A stretch of 64,000 bases of DNA from CAVPDE01 sp963707125 (GTDB lineage: Bacteria; Desulfobacterota; DSM-4660; Desulfatiglandales; HGW-15): positions 310,001-374,000 of the forward strand of contig CAVPOU010000015.1 in assembly GCA_963707125.1 (NCBI GenBank), written 5' to 3'. Shown one piece after another: positions 1-8,565 of this stretch (its first letter is position 1; each line of letters opens with the position of its first letter). The translations under genes and the position numbers were made by a program. A model generated the notes under the pieces. The model saw nothing but the letters and a program-made list of their open reading frames with translations, made no database searches and had not been told where the DNA came from.

Positions 1-83
1 AAGAGCTTTGTGGCATCCAGCATGGAATCATCGGCGTCCACGGTAACCACATTTGGGTTCATCCAATTCTCAACGAGTAGCAT
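1..83 (-). CDS. CBS-domain protein, N-terminal 27 residues (runs off window)
   Basis: Reading leftward from the ATG at 83, the product begins MLLVENWMNPNVVTVD and continues ADDSMLDATKL before the window ends. The pattern WM-x-PNVVTVD followed by a D/S-rich turn is typical of the first strand and helix of a CBS domain. Such domains bind adenosine nucleotides and often form pairs in small regulatory proteins. A purine-rich ribosome-binding site (AAGGGGGGA) lies just upstream of the ATG, which supports this start. Only the start is visible, so the number of CBS repeats and any fused domain are unknown. It is transcribed in the same direction as the phosphate transporter upstream, with about 290 bp between them. 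Confidence 0.7.
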   Translation of the reverse strand, partial: MLLVENWMNPNVVTVDADDSMLDATKL

Positions 84-369
84 GGTCTATCCCCCCTTCT
101 TTTTAAAGGTTCAAACCGGTATCAAATCGAGCAGGCAAACCAATCCGCCTGCTTTCCCTGCACTATTCCCGGAAATGGAATCAGTCCCTGAGAAACGCTT
201 TTCAGGACAAAACCTCGCTGGATGATTATTGATTTCGGTTGGAAATTGATGAAACATACTATTCTGAAACGGAAGTGTCAACCCTTCGATTATCCAGGTC
301 AGGGTTGACCCTGAGCCGTTTCGGAGGGGCAAAGAAACGGCTGTCAGCGGTCCGTGGTCGGTTGTCGTT
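84..369. other. Intergenic stretch before the CBS gene
   Basis: No convincing gene is present; short ORFs here lack family resemblance and a ribosome-binding site. Near 341-367 there is a fragment of the GTCCGTGGTCGGTTGTC-type degenerate repeat that recurs at 5728, 16901 and 17372. Confidence 0.4.
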
Positions 370-1611
370 TTATGCCCCGAGCCCTCCCATGATTCTCTCC
401 AGGCTCCCCATGCCCAGACCCAGGGCTCGGCTGGCGCACCAGTGAATTGCCGCTGCGATGAGCGCGCAGGCAGGAAGGTGGATGACCCAGGCCATGATCA
501 GGTTCTTTCCGAGAATCCACCAAGGGGTTGCTCTCTGGCCGCCTGCTCCTGTCCCGAGGACACAAGCCTTCACAAGATGATTCGGGCTCACAGGGCCGCC
601 CAAAAGGTTAGCGCCTGCCAGAACCACCCCTGCGGTCACCTGGGACGTGAAAGAATGGACAGGCTGAATCTTGAAGTTTTTTCCGCTCAGAATTCTGGCA
701 ATCTTCCACCCTCCGACCGGAACGCCTGCCGCAAGGCTGGCCGAGCACCCCACGATCACCCAAAGCGGGATTTGCCCTTCGCTCAATGACCCTGACGACA
801 AAAGAAGCATCAGGATGACCGCCGCGGATTTCTGGGCATTGTTGGCCCCGTGGCCCATGCCTTCGAAAAGGAGGCTCAGCCCCTGCAGCCTTATCCACAG
901 CCCTCCTGGCTCTCTATCAAGAGGTGCGCCAAGAGGCTTTCCGACGACTGGGTTCCCTTCCACTGGTGGGAGGGGATAAAGGGGAGGGGGAAATGAGGAA
1001 CGCGAGGAATATTCACCATCTTTTCCACCCCCACCCTTGCCCCTGGTCGCCTTCGGCGCCGCCAGAGGCGGGTAAACCTCCCCCATCGAGGGGGAGGGAT
1101 TTCTGGAGATGCCTGAGAGCCTCGCAAGCTTCATTCCGAACCGCGCCACCAGGGCTCCAATGACCGGAGAGAGGAGCAGGAAGAAAATCACCTTGAATAG
1201 CAGGGTCCAGCCTTGGATGACTTCAAACCCGAAGGCGGCAGCGGCTCCCCCCAGCAACCCTCCGAGCAACGTGTAGGACGAACCGGAAGGCCTTCCCACC
1301 CACCAGGTCATCACATTCCACAAGGTGGCGCTGGCCACTCCTGAGACAAGGAAAAGACACAGGGGGATACGGTTTGAGGGTTGGATGATGGTCTTTTCCA
1401 GAAAGACTTCGCTCAGGGTAACAGCCACGGCTGACCCGTAAAGCAGAGGGCCGACAAAGACCGCGGCAGTGGCCAATAGGAGAGCTCTCTGAGGAGCTAT
1501 GGATCTCGACAGAACACTGGCTGCGACGAGATTGCCTCCGTCGTGCACTCCGGATACAAAAGCAAAAAACAATGCCAGCACAATGCCGAACGTAACCAGC
1601 AACTGTTCCAC
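370..1611 (-). CDS. Inorganic phosphate transporter, PiT family
   Basis: Integral membrane protein of the PiT family, which imports inorganic phosphate with a cation. The N-terminal half contains FVSGVHDGGNLVAASVLSRS and the C-terminal half contains GHGANNAQKSAAVI; these are the two inverted copies of the GANDxANA-like PiT signature. Several hydrophobic spans surround each copy. I choose the GTG at 1611 (VEQLLVTFGIVLALFF) because GGAGAG stands 6 nt upstream, and the longer reading to 1752 only translates repeat DNA. Between the halves is a Pro/Gly/Lys-rich segment of about 65 residues, encoded by a palindromic repeat near 925-1115, that has no counterpart in the family as I know it. A phosphate or sulfate permease role is equally compatible with the family. 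Confidence 0.85.
   Translation of the reverse strand: MEQLLVTFGIVLALFFAFVSGVHDGGNLVAASVLSRSIAPQRALLLATAAVFVGPLLYGSAVAVTLSEVFLEKTIIQPSNRIPLCLFLVSGVASATLWNVMTWWVGRPSGSSYTLLGGLLGGAAAAFGFEVIQGWTLLFKVIFFLLLSPVIGALVARFGMKLARLSGISRNPSPSMGEVYPPLAAPKATRGKGGGGKDGEYSSRSSFPPPLYPLPPVEGNPVVGKPLGAPLDREPGGLWIRLQGLSLLFEGMGHGANNAQKSAAVILMLLLSSGSLSEGQIPLWVIVGCSASLAAGVPVGGWKIARILSGKNFKIQPVHSFTSQVTAGVVLAGANLLGGPVSPNHLVKACVLGTGAGGQRATPWWILGKNLIMAWVIHLPACALIAAAIHWCASRALGLGMGSLERIMGGLGA
925..1115. repeat. Palindromic GGGAGGGG/CCCCTCCC-type repeat inside the PiT gene
   Basis: The stretch has G-rich runs (GGTGGGAGGGGATAAAGG, GGGGGAGGGATT) paired with C-rich runs (CCACCCCCACCC, CCTCCCCCATCGAGG). Read in frame it gives a low-complexity linker in the transporter. 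The same kind of sequence occurs between genes near 2285-2330 and inside the UvrD fusion at 14965-15085, so it is a dispersed element that has inserted without breaking the frame. Confidence 0.65.
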
Positions 1612-2403
1612 CTTACTCTCCGGCCTCGCGCCAATCTCCAAGGCGGAGCTTTGGCCGTATCCAAATCGAATTTTGAAATCCGAAGTCCGAAACGAATTAA
1701 AATTGATGACTCGAACAAGCGAATTTCGAATGAAAATGAAGTCAGAATCCATAACGATTCGAAAAGGCTGGATTCCGGCTGTCGGCGGAATGACGGAAAT
1801 TCATTTCCGACCTGCCCGCGAGGCCACCAAAGTCAGATTCCAATGTTAAAAGATTCGCGCTACGTCTAGGTGATGTGGCTGCCGATTCTTGGATATGCCC
1901 TTCGCGTGGCAGGCGGGCAGCTGCGGTTCGCTTTTGAACTTCTTCTCCAATCGAAGAGAAACCACAGCCTAAGACTCTAAACTGCTTGCTCTCTGCTCTT
2001 TGCTCTACGCTCTTTGCTCCCTGCTTAGAGCCCTTTTAAAGCAAAGCGTGTGCCACACAAGCAAACCCTTAACCTTCCAGGTTCTTTGGCATTTCCCTGC
2101 CCGCTTTAGTTCGCTGGGATGGCTTTCGTGTCCGTGATCTTTACAGACTGTAAAAAGAAGGTCCACGGTGCACGGTACAAGGTGCAAGGCGGAAGATGCA
2201 AGGAAGCAGGAAAAATGATAAAGGACGCAAGAGGTCTTTGTTTTTTCCGCTCCTAATTAAGTTGCCACAGGAGTCATTCCAAATCCCCTCTGTCTCCCCT
2301 TTATAAAGGGGAGAAGGCGTAGAGGGCCTCCGTTAGGACAGGAAGGAGCAGATTTCGACAACCCCGATTCCCGACTGAATCGGATAGCACTTGAGGGGCG
2401 CCT
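1612..2403. repeat. Gene-free region packed with short dispersed repeats
   Basis: No supportable gene between the PiT start and the acyl-CoA ligase. From left to right it holds: a TTCGAAATCCGAAG-type repeat (about 1664-1740); a CTGGATTCCGGC/GGCGGAATGACGG palindrome (1768-1798); tandem CTGCTCTTTGCTC-type heptamers (about 1980-2030); GGTGCACGGTACAAGGTGC repeats (about 2160-2200); and a CCCCTCTGTCTCCCC/GGGGAG block (2285-2330). Similar copies occur elsewhere in the window, so this is a repeat landing site, not decayed coding DNA. Confidence 0.6.
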
Positions 2404-3987
2404 ATGATCAAGTCCATGAACATTGCCTGGTGGGTGCAGCGATGGAGCGAGCTTCACCCCCATAAACCAGCCATCCTCTTTGAAGGCGAGGAGATCACCT
2501 ACCTTCAGCTTCACCAAAGAGCCAACCGCACCGGCTGCTGGCTCCAGTCTCTGGGGATTGAAAAAGGCGACCGGGTGGCGGTCATGCTCGAGAACTGCCC
2601 GGAATTCATCGAGCTCTACCTGGCTTGTTCTCGCCTCGGAGCGATTTTCGTCCCCGTAAACTTCCGCCTCGCCCCGCCTGAACTGGACTTTACCCTCAGA
2701 AACTGCAGGCCAAGGTTGTTTGTGTTCGGGAGCAATTTTGCGGAAACCGTGTTTGCTCTGAATTTGAACCAGCGCAGACCCCTGATGGAACTCGCTTGCC
2801 TCGGGAAGCAGTCCTGCTCATCCGACGTCTTTGACTATCACAGCGGCGTTGTGAACTTTGAGGGGCAAAGGCCTTTTCTCACAAAGTCCCTGGGGCCTGC
2901 AGACCCGGAAGAACCCCAGGTCATCATGTACACCTCCGGGACCACCGGCCAGCCGAAGGGTGCCGTCCTTTCTCATCGCAAGACCTTCTTCAACTGTCTG
3001 AACGCGGACATCTTCTTCAAGCTCCATTTCGACGACATCATGCTCATCGCTCTCCCTCTCTTCCATTCCGGAGGGCTCTTCATCCAGGCATCGCCGATCA
3101 TGTACAAAGGCGCCACCATGATTATTCATCCTAAATTTGATCCTTCCCAAACCTACAAGGACATTGAAAACTACAGGGTCACAAAGTTCCTGGGCGTTCC
3201 CACCGTCTACCGGACCCTTCTTAAGGTAGCCCCTTCGGAACGGGGAAATCTTTCTTCGCTGCAGGTCTCCGCCATAGGCGGGGAAAAAACAACCCCTGAG
3301 CTTCTTCTTCAATGCAAAGAGGCCGGCTTTTCTCTCCGCCAGATCATGGGGCAGACGGAAACATCCATTCTTCTGTGGGCCTCGGAGGAGGAATCGTTGC
3401 GGAAGCCCGGTACCGTGGGGAGACCGGTCTTCCATGCGGAGGTGGGCATTGTAAACCGGGAAGGACGGGCGGCCAATCCCGGCGAAGTCGGGGAGATCGT
3501 GGTCCGCGGTTCCATCATGATGAAAGAGTACTGGCAGGATCCGGCGCGCACCGAAGAGACGATCAAGAACGGCTGGCTGAACACAGGGGATCTCGCCCGC
3601 ATGGATGAAGACATGTATTTTTATCTGGTGGACAGGGCCAAGGACATGTACATCTCCGGCGGGGAAAACGTCTATCCCGCCGAAGTGGAGAAGGTTCTAA
3701 GGGAACATCCTGCCATTGAAGACATCGCCATCATCGGTGTCCCTGATGAAGTCTGGGGAGAAGCGGGACACGCCTTCGTGATCGTCAAACAGGGCTTCAC
3801 TCTTCAGTCTGAGGAAGTGATTTCCTTCTGCGAGGGAAGACTGGCCCGCTACAAATGGCCCAAGCAAGTCACCTTCTCCGGCGACTTCCCGCGCACATCG
3901 CTCGGCAAAGTCCGCAAAGGAATGCTCATTCAGAGTGCACCTCAAGCATCCAACGGAACAAGGAGTCACCCTAGAAAACCTGCTTGA
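2404..3987 (+). CDS. Acyl-CoA synthetase / AMP-dependent ligase (FadD-like)
   Basis: Cytoplasmic ANL-superfamily enzyme that activates a carboxylic acid with ATP to an acyl-adenylate and transfers it to CoA. The 527-residue length is typical. Visible motifs: P-loop YTSGTTGQPKGAV near residue 176, NGWLNTGDLARMDED near 390, the hinge region DRAKDMYISGGENVYPAEVE near 410-430, and the C-terminal catalytic lysine in RTSLGKVRKGML near 502. The start at 2404 follows GAGGGG with suitable spacing; a second Met five codons later is a less likely start. The chain length of the substrate cannot be read from sequence; medium or long-chain fatty acids or an aromatic acid are possible. It stands alone, with repeat DNA upstream and a toxin-antitoxin pair downstream. 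Confidence 0.88.
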   Translation: MIKSMNIAWWVQRWSELHPHKPAILFEGEEITYLQLHQRANRTGCWLQSLGIEKGDRVAVMLENCPEFIELYLACSRLGAIFVPVNFRLAPPELDFTLRNCRPRLFVFGSNFAETVFALNLNQRRPLMELACLGKQSCSSDVFDYHSGVVNFEGQRPFLTKSLGPADPEEPQVIMYTSGTTGQPKGAVLSHRKTFFNCLNADIFFKLHFDDIMLIALPLFHSGGLFIQASPIMYKGATMIIHPKFDPSQTYKDIENYRVTKFLGVPTVYRTLLKVAPSERGNLSSLQVSAIGGEKTTPELLLQCKEAGFSLRQIMGQTETSILLWASEEESLRKPGTVGRPVFHAEVGIVNREGRAANPGEVGEIVVRGSIMMKEYWQDPARTEETIKNGWLNTGDLARMDEDMYFYLVDRAKDMYISGGENVYPAEVEKVLREHPAIEDIAIIGVPDEVWGEAGHAFVIVKQGFTLQSEEVISFCEGRLARYKWPKQVTFSGDFPRTSLGKVRKGMLIQSAPQASNGTRSHPRKPA

Positions 3988-4063
3988 AGATTTGCCTTTG
4001 CGACTATCCAATCGTTCACAGCCCTGAAACTTCCTTTTTTCTTACCACTAATCCAAAATTCCC

Positions 4064-4102
4064 TTGAGTTCGGGGTAACCATATGGTAAATGGTACCATA
4101 TG
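4064..4102 (+). promoter_or_regulatory. Candidate promoter/operator of the TumE-type pair
   Basis: A perfect 9-bp inverted repeat, CATATGGTA and TACCATATG, with a 5-nt spacer covers 4080-4102 and includes the toxin start codon. TTGAGT at 4064 could act as a -35, with a weak -10 (TAAATG) inside the repeat, which would place the transcript start almost at the ATG. Its position suits autorepression by the HTH partner; binding is inferred. Confidence 0.5.
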
Positions 4103-4390
4103 CGTGCGAGGCTCATCTATCGAGAGAAGTTTATATACGCGGATGGTGCGATTCGAGAAATGGTCTTATGGCAATTGCCGGCGACACCCAATGAGAGGCC
4201 CGGCACATTGAAATATCGCCTCTTTTATGGAACTGCTGATGGCACCTGTCTGCTGCGTTACGACAATGAGGAAAGCAAAGGAGATCACCGGCATGTCGTT
4301 GGGGTGGAACAACCGTATCATTTCACAGACGTCGACACCCTGGTCAACGACTTCCTCCAAGACATCGAAAGGATAAGGGGAAACAAATGA
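4100..4390 (+). CDS. TumE-family (DUF6516) toxin-like protein
   Basis: A 96-residue protein with the arrangement ARLIYREKFIYADGAIREMVLWQLP, then a YRLFYG strand and a late HHF/DVDTLVNDF segment (here YHFTDVDTLVNDFLQDI). That matches my memory of the DUF6516 family, annotated as the toxin of TumE-type toxin-antitoxin modules. The molecular target is not evident from sequence. No good ribosome-binding site precedes the ATG; the palindrome overlaps it, so translation may be leaderless. The stop overlaps the start of the next gene by 4 nt (ATGA), so the two are translationally coupled. The toxin-before-antitoxin order is usual for this type. Confidence 0.72.
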   Translation: MRARLIYREKFIYADGAIREMVLWQLPATPNERPGTLKYRLFYGTADGTCLLRYDNEESKGDHRHVVGVEQPYHFTDVDTLVNDFLQDIERIRGNK

Positions 4391-4746
4391 AGAAACAAAT
4401 CAGAATTGGCATAGGCGAGGCCACGGCCACAGCCAGAGGCTTTGTGGACGCGTGGAAGCGTGCCGAACAAGGGGAGAAATCACAGGCGGAACACCGACTG
4501 GTCTTCGAGGATCTAGAGACCTTGATTAAGACGCTGACGTCTGCCAGGTGGGTGCTTTTGAAAACGCTGCGCACCAACGGACCTATGAGCGTGCGCTCCT
4601 TGGCAATACAGCTAGGCCGGGATTATAAGAATGTTCATACAGATGTTCGCCGCCTTGAGCAGCTGGGCCTGATCCGCCACACGATTGACGAGAAGGTGGA
4701 AGTGCCTTGGGACGTCGTAGAAGCCCAGCTCAAGCTGGCAGCATGA
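4387..4746 (+). CDS. Winged-HTH antitoxin/repressor partner of TumE
   Basis: A 119-residue protein whose C-terminal half is a winged helix: RWVLLKTLRTNGPMSVRSLAIQLGRDYKNVHTDVRRLEQLGLI, followed by an acidic wing. MarR/HVO_A0114-like regulators of this kind are found with DUF6516 toxins. The N-terminal 50 residues would bind the toxin if it is the antitoxin. It overlaps the toxin gene by 4 nt and ends 16 nt before the convergent MBL gene. Autoregulation through the palindrome at 4080-4102 is an inference. Confidence 0.72.
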   Translation: MKKQIRIGIGEATATARGFVDAWKRAEQGEKSQAEHRLVFEDLETLIKTLTSARWVLLKTLRTNGPMSVRSLAIQLGRDYKNVHTDVRRLEQLGLIRHTIDEKVEVPWDVVEAQLKLAA

Positions 4747-4762
4747 CTGAGGCGGCAGAAAA

Positions 4763-5704
4763 TCATGTCAGTGCGTATTTCGACCCCACGCTGTTGAGGA
4801 CAAAAGCGTCAGGGAACGCCTCTTCGAATCGGTGGATCGCCATCCAGCCTGTGCAGTGCATGGGCACCACCACTTTGGGGTCCATGGCTTTTAAGGCATC
4901 AATGGTATCCCCGATGATCGGCTCAAAAAACGGGCCTGAAAGATGGAATCCTCCCAGGACGGCGTGGACTGTTTGGGCCCCTGTTAGCTTCTTCCCGTAA
5001 AGCACCGTATTGACGATTCCTGCGTGACTACACCCTCCAACCACCACCAACCCTTTGCCCTTCAAATGAACGAATAAGGCCTGATCCTCCAGGATCGGGT
5101 CTTTTTCCAGTTTCCCATTTTTTTCCACCGCCGCATGGGGCATTCCTTTTTCAAACGAGGTGGTTCGTTCCACCTCTCCGCTGACCATGATCATCCCCTC
5201 ACAGATAAAGGTCGGCCCCGCGGCTTCTATGATTTGACCTCCACGTTTTTTAATTTCCCCTCGATCCAGCATATGGGGAAAGCGATCTTTACCCCCGTCC
5301 TTGCGGGTCACATAACGAGGCGACGTAAAAGCGTGGGGATGGACCAGCACGGGCATGGGTTTGGGCATCTTTTCCAATAAAACGTTCAGAGATCCCAAGT
5401 GGTCCATGTGACCGTGGCTGAGCACAATGGCCTCGACTTCTTTCAAGTCCAATCCCAAGTGTTCAATATTATGCGGGACACCCACAGCGCTGTATCCTGT
5501 ATCCAGCAGAACCGTGTGCTTCCTGCTCCCTTCAGAGACCGTCACCAGCAGAGAAAGACCATGTTCCCCAACCAGCGTGTCCCTTGAGATCATCCCTCCC
5601 TTTGCCTTGGGAGGACGCGCGACAACCGTCGTACTCTCCAGCAAAAGGTCCACGTAGTTGTCCATGAGCGTCAGCACTTCTAGTCGGTCGACGTCTTTAA
5701 GCAC
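4763..5704 (-). CDS. MBL-fold metallo-hydrolase
   Basis: Metallo-beta-lactamase-fold protein of 313 residues. The metal-binding motif is SHGHMDHLG near residue 97, with a further histidine in GGCSHAGIVNT and a late PMHCTGW motif. The arrangement (LLLDTGYS before the HxHxDH motif, GGFHL near the end) resembles the COG1237 group, named after a dihydropterin ribofuranosyl-aminobenzene phosphate synthase of methanogens. Most bacterial members have no proven substrate, so the biochemical role is open. The start is a GTG at 5704 preceded by AGAGGG. The 5' side is a repeat-filled gap and the 3' end is convergent with the toxin-antitoxin pair. Confidence 0.82.
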   Translation of the reverse strand: MLKDVDRLEVLTLMDNYVDLLLESTTVVARPPKAKGGMISRDTLVGEHGLSLLVTVSEGSRKHTVLLDTGYSAVGVPHNIEHLGLDLKEVEAIVLSHGHMDHLGSLNVLLEKMPKPMPVLVHPHAFTSPRYVTRKDGGKDRFPHMLDRGEIKKRGGQIIEAAGPTFICEGMIMVSGEVERTTSFEKGMPHAAVEKNGKLEKDPILEDQALFVHLKGKGLVVVGGCSHAGIVNTVLYGKKLTGAQTVHAVLGGFHLSGPFFEPIIGDTIDALKAMDPKVVVPMHCTGWMAIHRFEEAFPDAFVLNSVGSKYALT

Positions 5705-5727
5705 TATCGTAATCCCTCTCTTTCAAT

Positions 5728-5815
5728 ATGTCCGTCGTCAGTCGTCCGTTGTCCGTGGTCCGTGGTCCGTCGCTTCTTATTCTGTCTACTGTCTTCTGGA
5801 TTCTGTCTCCTTCTT
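5728..5815. repeat. Two adjoining degenerate heptamer repeats
   Basis: 5728-5775 reads as overlapping GTCCGTTGTCCGTGGTCCG units (same family as 16901 and 17372). 5780-5815 reads CTGTCTACTGTCTTCTGG (same family, inverted, as 18255-18290). The second block overlaps the last codons of the DUF169-CoaE gene and so encodes its terminal KKETESRRQ. Confidence 0.6.
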
Positions 5816-7201
5816 TAGTTCTTCCCACACTTCCTCAACCTGTCTCTTTGTCTCTTCCAACGTTCCCTCATTGTGAATCACGAAATCCGCATATCCCAGT
5901 TTCTCATCAATGGGCAGCTGGGCCTTGAGGATGCTCTCTGCTGCTTCTCTCGTGATCCCGTCCCTTTTTATCAGGCGCTCAATTTGCATTTCTCTCGGGA
6001 TGTGAACAAGGAGAACTTGATGAAATTTGTACTGGATATTGATCTCAATCAGCAGAGGCACCGCGACCTGGATGATGGCATTCGGATTCTTTTCTGCGAG
6101 CTCATTGGCTCGCCTGGCCGCTTCCTCGATAATCCGAGGGTGCGTGAAACTCTCAAGCTTCTTTCTCTTTTCCATGTCCCGGAACACGATATCGGACAGC
6201 TTTTTCCGGTCGATCTGTCTGTTTGCTTTCAGCACCTGCTCCCCGAAATAGGCCACAATGTCCTTCCAGGCCGGTTTCCCTGGCTCGACGATCTCCCTGG
6301 CAATGACATCATAGTCGATGATCGGTGCGCCCAGATCTTCGAGCATCTTCGAAACGCTGCTCTTACCGCTGGCAATGCCACCGGTGACCGCCACAAGCAA
6401 CCGGTTGTCTTTTCCTCGGATGGCTTCCAATTGATTCACCTCATCGTAGGCGCCCGGAAAAGCGCCTGATAGATCCTGTTCGGCCCCTGCCAAGCTGATG
6501 GGATAACGAACTCCCCGGCGGTAGAGCGTTTCCATTCCTCGCAGCGCTTTTTCCATCATGAGAGAAGGCACCGCCATGACCAGTTCATCATCCTGAGCGT
6601 GCCCGTAACGTCTTTCCCCGAAACAGGGAATGGTCAGGGACGGCTTGCCGGTCAGATAGCACCTGGCAATCGCATCGGAGCAAGAAGACTCTCCGACACA
6701 ATAGAAGTTCATCACCTCGTACTCCTCGACCTGAAGAGAATTGATGAGGAGCATCATTTGAGCCGGATTCGCATAAATCAGAACGATGTCCGGTTCAAAG
6801 GGATTGTAAACGAGCGGCGCGAGGGCCACCGCCTCGTACTTTCCAAGAGGCAGCCTCTGAATAGAGGCTTCATATCTCTTCGCCTCTTCCTTCTTTTTGA
6901 CCCAGACAATGCTTCTGAAGGTCCCGTCCTTATGATACTCCGGCGTGTCATTGATCCCAATGATGGAACCGCACACTGGGGACAGAAGGCCGTCGGCATC
7001 AGCGCCTACCGTCCAGTCGGAATTTCTGACCAGGTTGATTAACTGGCAAAGGGTCATCCTCCGGTCGGGCCTTCTCATGAAAGGAATCCGTTCCAGCTCT
7101 TCCTTCTTCTGCAGCATCTTGAAGGCCACGGGAAAGGATTTGAGCCTCATCAGGAGCTCCAATCGTCTCACGATCCTCTCCCAGTTTAGTTCCTTCTTCA
7201 T
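5786..7201 (-). CDS. coaE: DUF169 domain fused to dephospho-CoA kinase
   Basis: Two unrelated domains lie in one 471-residue ORF. Residues about 1-240 match DUF169, a family of unknown function common in anaerobes (TLCQLINLVRNSDWTV, VGESSCSDAIARCYLTGKPSL, FGERRYGHAQDDELVMAVP). Residues about 268-471 are a complete CoaE, which phosphorylates dephospho-CoA in the last step of CoA synthesis: P-loop TGGIASGKSS near 275, IDYDVIAREIV, RRANELAEKNP and HPRIIEEA. AGAGAGG precedes the ATG at 7201, supporting the start of the fusion. Neighbours give no further clue. A translational fusion of these two families may indicate a CoA- or acyl-related role for DUF169. A missed stop is unlikely, because no alternative start with a ribosome-binding site is obvious before the kinase. 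Confidence 0.85.
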   Translation of the reverse strand: MKKELNWERIVRRLELLMRLKSFPVAFKMLQKKEELERIPFMRRPDRRMTLCQLINLVRNSDWTVGADADGLLSPVCGSIIGINDTPEYHKDGTFRSIVWVKKKEEAKRYEASIQRLPLGKYEAVALAPLVYNPFEPDIVLIYANPAQMMLLINSLQVEEYEVMNFYCVGESSCSDAIARCYLTGKPSLTIPCFGERRYGHAQDDELVMAVPSLMMEKALRGMETLYRRGVRYPISLAGAEQDLSGAFPGAYDEVNQLEAIRGKDNRLLVAVTGGIASGKSSVSKMLEDLGAPIIDYDVIAREIVEPGKPAWKDIVAYFGEQVLKANRQIDRKKLSDIVFRDMEKRKKLESFTHPRIIEEAARRANELAEKNPNAIIQVAVPLLIEINIQYKFHQVLLVHIPREMQIERLIKRDGITREAAESILKAQLPIDEKLGYADFVIHNEGTLEETKRQVEEVWEELKKETESRRQ

Positions 7202-7255
7202 TTTGCGACCTCTCTCTCCATTCCTCTAAATGCAGGCTTCCTGCCGCAACGCCAT

Positions 7256-7325
7256 GAGTAAGCAGTATGCAGTAGGGAGTATGCAGAAAGGATTACTGCC
7301 TGCTGCTTACCACCTACTCCTTACT
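7256..7325. repeat. Stem-forming AGTAAGCAGTATGCAG repeat
   Basis: Left arm GAGTAAGCAGTATGCAGTAG and right arm TACTGCCTGCTGCTTACC can pair into a long imperfect hairpin. A second copy lies at 60838-60923. Both copies are accompanied by the short conserved string TGCAGGC..CC(G)CAAC, so they are copies of one element. Confidence 0.65.
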
Positions 7326-7413
7326 AGAACTCAGCGGCTCTAAAGAGACCACACCCCCCGGTCCGGGCTCAACTACTTCTACGTACCTAGCGAAGGAGTT
7401 TTTGGCTAAGACT

Positions 7414-8550
7414 CTAAAACAGATCCGTTTGCTTTTTGAAAGCAACCGCTTCATACCGGCCGCCCCTCAGAGCGTCGATCAACTCTTTTTCGCTGGTGAT
7501 TTTAGAGAAAAACCGAGTGGCATAGAGGCCGACGTCAGACACCTGGTGAGCGTCGCTTCCTCCGGTTCCGGCTAGGCCGATTCCTTTCGCCACTTCCGCT
7601 GCAAAGCGGTTTTCCTTTTCCGTCACCTTGCTGTTTAAAACCTCAACGCTGTCCACCTTCTTGAAAAGAGGTCTTTCCATGGCTTTTTCCGGAGTCAGCC
7701 CCAGTTGACCGGACCCGAAAAGGAGAAAACCCCGGAATGGATGCGCCGCAATGATGAAGCCCTCCACTTCTGAAACCACGCTCCTTAGTTCATCCAGTTT
7801 GATAATGCCCTGAATCGGAGTTTCCAATCCAAAGACCAGCATGTCCCCTTGATCGGTAGTGATCTCGTTCCCTCGCAGAACAAGAAAATCGTGCTTATGA
7901 CTCAGTTCATCCACAGCGGCTTTGTCCCAGAGGTAATTGTGATCTGTGAGGCAGACACCCTGCAGGCCGCTCCTCTTCGCCTCCAGGATCACATCGTCAA
8001 CGCGAGCCACGCTGCAGGGCGAAGCAGGATAGGTGTGCACATGAAGATCTATGATTACCCCTCCGGCGTCTGCGGCATGCCCCTCCGTGGTTTTCCCAAG
8101 GGCCTTTTCCGAAATTCTTCCAGGCTCCGCCTTCGTCGCTCTCTCCGTGTTTTTGCTCTCTGCAGAAATCCTTTCTCTTTTCCCACCTTCAATCAGGTTG
8201 GCCGCTTGCTCGGCGGTGGCACAGCACTCCACAAGAAGATTCGCAAAATGCCTGCACCCCTTTCGCCCTATATTTTTTTGAACTTTCTGTGAAAAGCCTT
8301 TTTCAAGCGCGCAAAACCCGACAGCCTGTTGAAGGACCGGGATGGCCTTAGGACATTCAGGAGTCGTCCAGCGCTTGAATCTCCCTTCGATGGATCGGAT
8401 CACCATGTCGGAGAGGCCTATGGAAACCTCGAGCTCAACCGCATAGATGTCGTCATCCAGAACGCCGTAAGCCCAGAGCGTATCCTCGTCCCTCCGCTCA
8501 ATCCCCACAACCTTGTTTCGCATGAATTTAAGCATGGCTCGATCCGTCAC
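7414..8550 (-). CDS. DUF2889 domain fused to PHP metal-dependent phosphoesterase
   Basis: Residues about 1-115 look like DUF2889 (VELEVSIGLSDMVIRSIEGRFKR and CRHFANLLVECC). A charged linker, about 115-165, follows. Residues 170-378 form a PHP domain with IDLHVHTYPASPCS, LTDHNYL, GNEITT, AAHPFRG and GTGGSDAH, the usual metal-binding His/Asp set. PHP domains of this length are usually phosphoesterases acting on nucleotides or histidinol phosphate; the substrate here is unknown. The start is either GTG 8550 or ATG 8535. The latter gives MLKFMRNKVVGIE; neither has a strong ribosome-binding site. It follows another DUF2889-like gene on the same strand, separated by a palindrome array. Confidence 0.78.
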   Translation of the reverse strand: MTDRAMLKFMRNKVVGIERRDEDTLWAYGVLDDDIYAVELEVSIGLSDMVIRSIEGRFKRWTTPECPKAIPVLQQAVGFCALEKGFSQKVQKNIGRKGCRHFANLLVECCATAEQAANLIEGGKRERISAESKNTERATKAEPGRISEKALGKTTEGHAADAGGVIIDLHVHTYPASPCSVARVDDVILEAKRSGLQGVCLTDHNYLWDKAAVDELSHKHDFLVLRGNEITTDQGDMLVFGLETPIQGIIKLDELRSVVSEVEGFIIAAHPFRGFLLFGSGQLGLTPEKAMERPLFKKVDSVEVLNSKVTEKENRFAAEVAKGIGLAGTGGSDAHQVSDVGLYATRFFSKITSEKELIDALRGGRYEAVAFKKQTDLF

Positions 8551-8565
8551 GTCGGTAGCTCAGCC

